Below are positions 7,113 to 10,206 of a DNA stretch of 10,206 bases, one piece after another; positions within the stretch are counted from its first letter, which is position 1; each line of letters starts with the position of its first letter. The notes below the pieces were generated by a model, which was not told where the DNA came from, searched no databases, and saw nothing but the letters and a program-made list of their open reading frames with translations. This stretch comes from Gemmatimonadota bacterium (GTDB lineage: Bacteria > Gemmatimonadota > Gemmatimonadetes > Longimicrobiales > RSA9): NCBI GenBank assembly GCA_019689775.1, contig JADGGV010000098.1:1-10206 (forward strand), read 5' to 3'. The position numbers were made by a program, and so were the translations under genes.

Positions 7113-7328
7113 ATGGCGGAGGCGCGCTACCTGGTGCGCGGGATCGAGGATGCGGAATCGGCCTTGAAGGTGGAAGCGATCCTGCACAGCAAGGTCGGCG
7201 TGCACGAGGTACGGGCGGACCCCGAGACAGGCGAACTGTGGATCCGGTTCGATGAGCGGCTCGTGCCGGCGCCGCGCCTGAAGAGCTACCTGGAGAGCGC
7301 GGGCGTGAGGCCCGTGCGTCCGCTCTGA
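7113..7328 (+). CDS. Small HMA-fold-like protein without CxxC
   Basis: This 71-residue cytoplasmic protein follows the pattern of heavy-metal-associated (ferredoxin-like) domains: strand YLVRGI, helix DAESALKVEAILHSK, the GVHEVRAD segment equivalent to the usual GVxxVxV, strand ELWIRFDE, helix PAPRLKSYLESAGV. The metal-binding GMxCxxC loop is replaced by GIEDAES (residues 10-16) and the protein has no cysteine, so it should not bind copper or zinc in the usual way. It may be a structural or regulatory derivative of the fold. The start is set by a strong Shine-Dalgarno sequence. It stands alone: the transglycosylase diverges and hslO converges on it. The fold call is by pattern only; the function is unknown. 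Confidence 0.7.
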   Translation: MAEARYLVRGIEDAESALKVEAILHSKVGVHEVRADPETGELWIRFDERLVPAPRLKSYLESAGVRPVRPL

Positions 7329-7337
7329 CGCCGATGC

Positions 7338-7360
7338 GCCGGCCCGGCACGCGGGCCGGC
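7338..7360. terminator. Convergent GC hairpin between HMA-like gene and hslO
   Basis: GCCGGCCCG (7338-7346) and CGGGCCGGC (7352-7360) form a perfect 9-bp stem with a 5-base loop, in the 49-base gap between two facing stop codons (7328 and 7378). This is the position of a shared bidirectional terminator. A T-run is absent on both sides, as with the other hairpins in this window. Confidence 0.6.
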
Positions 7361-7377
7361 GGTCCGGGGCCCGCGGC

Positions 7378-8283
7378 TCACGCGGCCTTCAGTTGGTCGA
7401 TCAGCGACTCGATCTCCTCCGTGGTGAAGCGGTACTCGGTCGAGCAGAACTGGCAGACCGCCTCGGTGTGGCCGCGCGCCGCGCCCTCGGCGCGCATCTC
7501 CTCGAGCGCGTCCGTTCCGAGCAGCAGCAGCGCGCGCTCCGCCCGCTCCCGCGAGCACGGGCAGTGGAACCGGACCGGCAGGCGGTCCAGCAGCTCGTAG
7601 CCGTCGGGGAAAATCCGACCGAGCATGTCCTCGGGCGAGTCGCCGCTCCGCAGCATCGCGGTGGGGTGGGGGAGCGAGCGGATCTTGTCCTCGATCTCGT
7701 CCACCGCGTCCTCCGCCAGCCCCGGCATGAGCTGGACGACGTAGCCGCCGGCCGCCTCCACGCGGCCGTCCGCACGCACGAAGACGCCGATGCCGACGGC
7801 GGACGGCACCTGCTCGCTGTGCGCCAGGTAGTACGCCAGGTCCTCGCCGATCTCGCCGGAGACGAGCTCGACCGTGCTGGTGTACGGGTGACGCATCCCC
7901 ACGTCGCGCGTGACGGTCAGACGCCCGGCGGTGCCGACGGCGCCGCGCACGAACAGCTTGCCGTCGCGGACCTGGTCGATCTCCGGCCGCGGGTTGGAGA
8001 CCAGCCCGCGGACCTCGCCGCGGCCGTTCGCGGTGGCGAGCAGCGTGCCGGCGGGGCCGTCGCCCTGGATCCGCAGCGTGACCACGTGGTCCCCTTCCTT
8101 CAGCATGGCGCCGAAGAGCAGCGCGCCCATGGCCAGGCGCCCGAGCGCGGCCGTGGTCACGGGATAGGTGTCGTGCCGCTCGTGGAGTGCCTCGACCACC
8201 GTGGTGGCCTCGATGGCGAACGCGCGGACGAGGCCGTCGTACGCCGTCGCCCGCGCGATGTAGTCCCGCTCTCGCTCCTGCAT
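7378..8283 (-). CDS. hslO: Hsp33, redox-regulated holdase chaperone
   Basis: This 301-residue protein is of normal Hsp33 length. The N-terminal core (about 1-190) carries the family signatures GRLAMGALLFGAMLK, GDGPAGTLLATANGRGEVRG and VGMRHPYTSTVELVSGEIGEDLAYY. The C-terminal redox switch has HCPCSRER (Cys241, Cys243) and CQFC (Cys277, Cys280), the four cysteines that hold zinc in the reduced, inactive state. In characterised Hsp33, oxidation or bleach stress forms disulfides, releases zinc and unfolds a linker, producing an ATP-independent holdase in the cytoplasm. The ATG at 8283 has GGAGA about 5 bases upstream, supporting the start. The GroES-like gene lies upstream on the same strand, separated by a 13-bp hairpin, so the two may be transcribed separately despite being adjacent chaperone genes. 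Confidence 0.97.
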   Translation of the reverse strand: MQERERDYIARATAYDGLVRAFAIEATTVVEALHERHDTYPVTTAALGRLAMGALLFGAMLKEGDHVVTLRIQGDGPAGTLLATANGRGEVRGLVSNPRPEIDQVRDGKLFVRGAVGTAGRLTVTRDVGMRHPYTSTVELVSGEIGEDLAYYLAHSEQVPSAVGIGVFVRADGRVEAAGGYVVQLMPGLAEDAVDEIEDKIRSLPHPTAMLRSGDSPEDMLGRIFPDGYELLDRLPVRFHCPCSRERAERALLLLGTDALEEMRAEGAARGHTEAVCQFCSTEYRFTTEEIESLIDQLKAA

Positions 8284-8361
8284 GCGATCTCCGTCGTCGT
8301 CGATGGGTGAAGCCCTGGGTACCCCGCGGGAGGGAGGAAGAGCCGTGGCAGGGGATGGAAG

Positions 8362-8401
8362 CGACGAGGGGGCGGCCGTGGACCGGCGCGCCCCCTCGTC
8401 G
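8362..8401 (-). terminator. 13-bp hairpin between GroES-like gene and hslO
   Basis: CGACGAGGGGGCG (8362-8374) pairs perfectly with CGCCCCCTCGTCG (8389-8401), with a 14-base loop that can add a further CCG/CGG pairing (8376-8378 with 8384-8386). It begins 14 bases past the GroES-like stop codon, so it is positioned as that gene's terminator or as a 3'-end-protecting stem. The sequence beyond it on the minus strand is pyrimidine-rich but has no T-run. Together with flanking sequence it makes up most of the 132-base gap before hslO. Confidence 0.6.
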
Positions 8402-8415
8402 ACGTTGGGCCGGGA

Positions 8416-8793
8416 TCACCAATCGGGCTCGGAGGCGTCGTCCTCCCGGACGAGCACGAGGATCGCCGCCTGGGGCACGACCAGGTACTTCTCGCCCTCG
8501 AAGGTGATCTCGACGGCGGCGCGGCGGAAGAAGATCGCGTAATCCCCCGGGCGGGCCTGCACCGGCAGGTACTTCGCCTCGGTGCCGCCGATGCGCCAGG
8601 GCTCGTCGTCGAGCTCGGCCGGCGCGGAGATCGGCGTGCCCGGACCGCGAGCGATGACCTTCCCGCCCTGCACGGCCTGGCTGTCGAGCGCCGTCGCCGG
8701 CAGGTACAGGCCGACACGCGTACGATCCTCGCCGGCCTCCGGCTGGATGAGGACGCGGTCACCGACGACGATGAGCTGCTTTTTCGGTTCCAT
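8416..8793 (-). CDS. Divergent GroES-like (Cpn10) protein
   Basis: This 125-residue protein is longer than the usual 95-105 of GroES. The Cpn10 pattern is clear: VVGDRVLIQPEAGEDRT at 9-25, a mobile-loop equivalent with VGLYLPATAL (27-36) where GroES has GGIVLP, GGKVIARGPG (43-52), PGDYAIFF (82-89) and FEGEKYLVVPQAAILVLV (98-115). About 15 extra residues rich in Asp, Glu and Pro (roughly 54-73, including DDEPWRIGG) lie between the PG turn and the second half of the barrel, and a short acidic tail follows. No GroEL gene is in the window, so it may be a second co-chaperonin or a reused GroES fold. It has no Shine-Dalgarno sequence; promoter-like boxes end 6 bases before the ATG, which fits a leaderless message. 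Its neighbour hslO is also a chaperone gene. Confidence 0.85.
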   Translation of the reverse strand: MEPKKQLIVVGDRVLIQPEAGEDRTRVGLYLPATALDSQAVQGGKVIARGPGTPISAPAELDDEPWRIGGTEAKYLPVQARPGDYAIFFRRAAVEITFEGEKYLVVPQAAILVLVREDDASEPDW

Positions 8794-8799
8794 GCTTGA

Positions 8800-8828
8800 A
8801 GAATGTCAGGAGTGGCCGCCGGGATCAA
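8800..8828 (-). promoter_or_regulatory. Candidate leaderless promoter of the GroES-like gene
   Basis: Reading the minus strand, TTGATC (8828-8823) and CATTCT (8805-8800) are separated by exactly 17 bases. The second box ends 6 bases before the ATG at 8793, which would place the transcription start at or next to the A of the start codon. The absence of a Shine-Dalgarno sequence agrees with this. The box matches are only partial (four of six for the -35, three of six for the -10). Confidence 0.4.
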
Positions 8829-8890
8829 GCGGTGCGCCCGCCCGATCGGCCATGGCTCCGCCCCGGATCCGGTCGCACCCTCGCGCGAGG

Positions 8891-8909
8891 CCGGCCCGCT
8901 GTGGGCCGG
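8891..8909 (+). repeat. Inverted repeat upstream of the antitoxin-like gene
   Basis: CCGGCCC (8891-8897) and GGGCCGG (8903-8909) are a perfect 7-bp dyad with a 5-base loop, 22 bases before the ATG at 8932. It lies in the divergent region between the GroES-like gene and the small RHH-like gene and could be an operator or a 5'-UTR hairpin. GC-rich chance palindromes are common in this DNA. Confidence 0.35.
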
Positions 8910-8921
8910 TGGGACGGAGCC

Positions 8922-8926
8922 GGAGG
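8922..8926 (+). promoter_or_regulatory. Shine-Dalgarno GGAGG of the antitoxin-like gene
   Basis: GGAGG lies 5 bases before the ATG at 8932 and picks that start over the in-frame ATG at 8803, whose 43-residue extension is low in conserved character and would overlap the promoter region of the divergent gene. Confidence 0.7.
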
Positions 8927-8931
8927 CGAGC

Positions 8932-9147
8932 ATGAGCACGATCGGTGGGGAGGGCGGCCGGCCGGGCCGGCCGCCGACGCGGCGTCCCTTCACCTTCCTC
9001 CTGGACGAGCGGCTCGTGGAGCGCGCCCGCAGCGAGGTCGGCGAAGGCGACGTCGTGCGCAGCATCGAGGCGGCGCTGGCGGCCGCGATCGATTACCAGC
9101 TCTGGGTGCGCGAGGTCCGCTCGGGCGAGCGGAGCGTGCTCTCCTAG
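8932..9147 (+). CDS. Small VapB/ribbon-helix-helix-like protein, orphan
   Basis: This 71-residue protein has a basic, Gly/Pro/Arg-rich arm (GRPGRPPTRRP, residues 9-19), then a strand-helix-helix pattern: FTFLLDERLVERARSE (20-35) and GDVVRSIEAALAAAIDYQ (39-56). It ends in a short polar tail. The FLLDERLVERAR segment followed by a second helix resembles VapB-type antitoxins and RHH regulators, and GRPP-containing arms are often seen in small DNA-binding proteins. This is pattern recognition, not proof. No PIN-domain or other toxin lies next to it, so it may be an orphan antitoxin or a free-standing regulator that could control itself or the divergent GroES-like gene. A strong Shine-Dalgarno sequence supports the start. 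Its stop TAG overlaps that of the opposing PorV/PorQ-family gene. Confidence 0.65.
   Translation: MSTIGGEGGRPGRPPTRRPFTFLLDERLVERARSEVGEGDVVRSIEAALAAAIDYQLWVREVRSGERSVLS
8953..8975 (+). repeat. Perfect 10-bp inverted repeat just inside the antitoxin-like gene
   Basis: GGCGGCCGGC (8953-8962) and GCCGGCCGCC (8966-8975) flank a 3-base centre, starting 21 bases into the coding sequence, where it encodes the GRPGRPP arm. In mRNA it would form a strong hairpin near the ribosome's entry site. It shares GGCCGG words with the dyad at 8891-8909. Repeated Gly-Arg-Pro codons alone may explain it. Confidence 0.5.
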
Positions 9148-10124
9148 GGAATCGGCGCGCGCGCCCAGCGCACCCCGAAGCGGTGGACGGCGCCGAAGAA
9201 ATCGAGGTTGCGGTAGGTGTAATCGAGCGCGAGCGCGCCGAGCGAGATGCCGCCGCCGATCTCGAGCGGGCCGAGGCCGCCGTCGCTCTGGTCGGTGCTG
9301 TAGCCGACGCGGCCGACGGCGCCGAAGCGCGAGGCGGCAGCCGGGAGGAGGCCGGCCTCGAGGCCGGCCGCGAGGCCGCCGGTCTTCTCCTTCAGCCGCT
9401 GGACGTAGTCGGCGGAGACGAGCAGGCCGAAGCCGCCCGGGCCGCCAGCCTGGAACGTCGCGCCGATGCGGGCCTCACTCGGGAGGCGGCCGGCGTCCCC
9501 GGTGAGCGAGCCGCCGAGGTTGCGGAGCGCCGCGCCGAGGGTGAGCGCCGGCGAGACGGCCGCCTGCGCGCCCAGGTCGAAGATCGGCGCGCTGCTCGTC
9601 TGGCCCGCGATCGAGGTGGAGACGAAGCCGGCGCCGGCGCCGACGCGGATGCGCCCGTCGCGGAGCGGGAGCGAGGCGGCCAGCCGGCCGGCCGTCTCGC
9701 TCTCGGAGACGGTGTTGCCGGTCTCGATACCGCGCTCGCCGCCGAAGATCGGGTCCGGCACGACCTCGCGCACCGACCCGCCGTCGAGATACGCCAGCCC
9801 CGCACCGATCGCGAGCGAGCCGGCGCGCAGCACGCCGGAGAGCGAACCGAGCGCGATGTCCTCGACGAAGCGCTCATAGGAGAGCGCCGCGCCGGCCCGC
9901 AACGAGGAGAGCCCGGCCGGATTGTAGAAGAGGACGTCGGCGTCGCCGGTGGCGGAGGTGTAGGCGCCGCTCAGCGCGGCGGCGCGGCTCCCCGGCGTGA
10001 GCTGGAGCACGGTCGCGCCGGTGGAGCCGGCGCCCTCCTGCGCGTGGGCCGGCGCGGCCAGCAACGCGGCGGCGAGCGCGGCGAGCAGCGCGGCGGCGGG
10101 ACGGGGGTGTCGGTGCATCGTCAT
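9144..10124 (-). CDS. PorV/PorQ-family outer-membrane beta-barrel protein
   Basis: This 326-residue precursor has a classic signal peptide: basic start (MHRHPRP), Ala/Leu core and cleavage expected after AHA (residue 28). The mature N-terminus carries the PorV/PorQ (UPF0164) signature: VLQLTPGSRAAALSGAYTSATGDADVLFYNPAGLSSL, spanning about 39-75, with NPAG at 68-71. Alternating Gly/aromatic strands follow to the C-terminus, as in a FadL-like barrel. PorV and PorQ in Bacteroidota serve the type IX secretion system as shuttle or attachment proteins; no other such gene is in the window, so a T9SS role is inferred from family only. AGGAG lies 4 bases before the ATG at 10124 and 10 before a second ATG (codon 3), so either could be the start. 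The stop overlaps that of the opposing small gene. Confidence 0.88.
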   Translation of the reverse strand: MTMHRHPRPAAALLAALAAALLAAPAHAQEGAGSTGATVLQLTPGSRAAALSGAYTSATGDADVLFYNPAGLSSLRAGAALSYERFVEDIALGSLSGVLRAGSLAIGAGLAYLDGGSVREVVPDPIFGGERGIETGNTVSESETAGRLAASLPLRDGRIRVGAGAGFVSTSIAGQTSSAPIFDLGAQAAVSPALTLGAALRNLGGSLTGDAGRLPSEARIGATFQAGGPGGFGLLVSADYVQRLKEKTGGLAAGLEAGLLPAAASRFGAVGRVGYSTDQSDGGLGPLEIGGGISLGALALDYTYRNLDFFGAVHRFGVRWARAPIP

Positions 10125-10206
10125 CTTACTCCTGGGGCGTCGCGGCCCCGGCCCCGCCGGGGGGGCGGGGGGGCGTGGGGCGGGCCCGGGGGCCGGCGGC
10201 CGGGGG
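10125..10206. other. GC-only, G-run tract upstream of the PorV/PorQ-family gene
   Basis: After the Shine-Dalgarno sequence the remaining bases are almost pure G and C. On the + strand there are G-runs at 10159-10165, 10167-10173, 10177-10180, 10182-10184, 10188-10192 and 10202-10206, with most gaps of 1-3 bases, which meets the usual G-quadruplex pattern. CCCCGCC (10152-10158) could instead pair with GGCGGGG (10164-10170). No promoter boxes are visible; the promoter may lie outside the window. Confidence 0.5.

Noticed and set aside
8803..8931. Longer start for the antitoxin-like protein
   Set aside because: GGAGG five bases before the ATG at 8932 decides the start, and the extension would cover the divergent promoter region.
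8932..9147. A complete toxin-antitoxin module
   Set aside because: Only an antitoxin-like half is present. The neighbours are a GroES-like gene and an outer-membrane barrel, neither of which is a toxin.

Overview
The window is very GC-rich bacterial DNA, with G or C at almost every third codon position and almost wholly coding. A secreted S46 dipeptidyl-peptidase and a PorV/PorQ-type outer-membrane barrel occur together with Hsp33 and a GroES-like protein. This suggests a Gram-negative member of the FCB side of the tree, with a GC-rich Gemmatimonadota-type genome as my best guess. That placement is inference from gene content. No rRNA, tRNA, insertion sequence, CRISPR array or phage gene is visible.

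Left block (1-6121, + strand). A GMC-family flavoprotein oxidoreductase enters from the left edge without its N-terminus. It overlaps by 4 bases (GTGA) a PLP enzyme of the ACC deaminase/D-cysteine desulfhydrase fold, so the two are probably translationally coupled. Next is a secreted S46 serine peptidase with an intact catalytic triad, then an M20 zinc dipeptidase with all metal ligands. Together these two make a plausible peptide-use module: dipeptides cut off outside the cytoplasm, then hydrolysed inside.

Middle block (6122-7377). A convergent hairpin separates the M20 gene from a minus-strand, membrane-anchored lytic transglycosylase. Divergent from that gene, a strong Shine-Dalgarno sequence precedes a 71-residue HMA-fold protein that lacks the metal-binding Cys pair. 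A perfect 9-bp hairpin then separates it from the convergent hslO gene.

Right block (7378-10206). Two minus-strand chaperone genes follow: Hsp33 (hslO) and a divergent, enlarged GroES-like protein with no GroEL in the window. A 13-bp hairpin lies between them, and the GroES-like gene has a candidate leaderless promoter. Divergent from it is a 71-residue protein resembling a VapB/ribbon-helix-helix antitoxin, with no toxin beside it and GC-rich dyads on both sides of its start. Its stop codon shares a CTAG palindrome with the stop of the opposing PorV/PorQ-family gene. The right edge is a G-run tract with quadruplex potential.

I found no clear multi-gene novel defence or biosynthetic system. 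The points most worth a second look are the Ser at the S46 specificity position, active-site changes in the PLP enzyme, the orphan GroES-like protein with its candidate leaderless promoter, and the solitary antitoxin-like gene.
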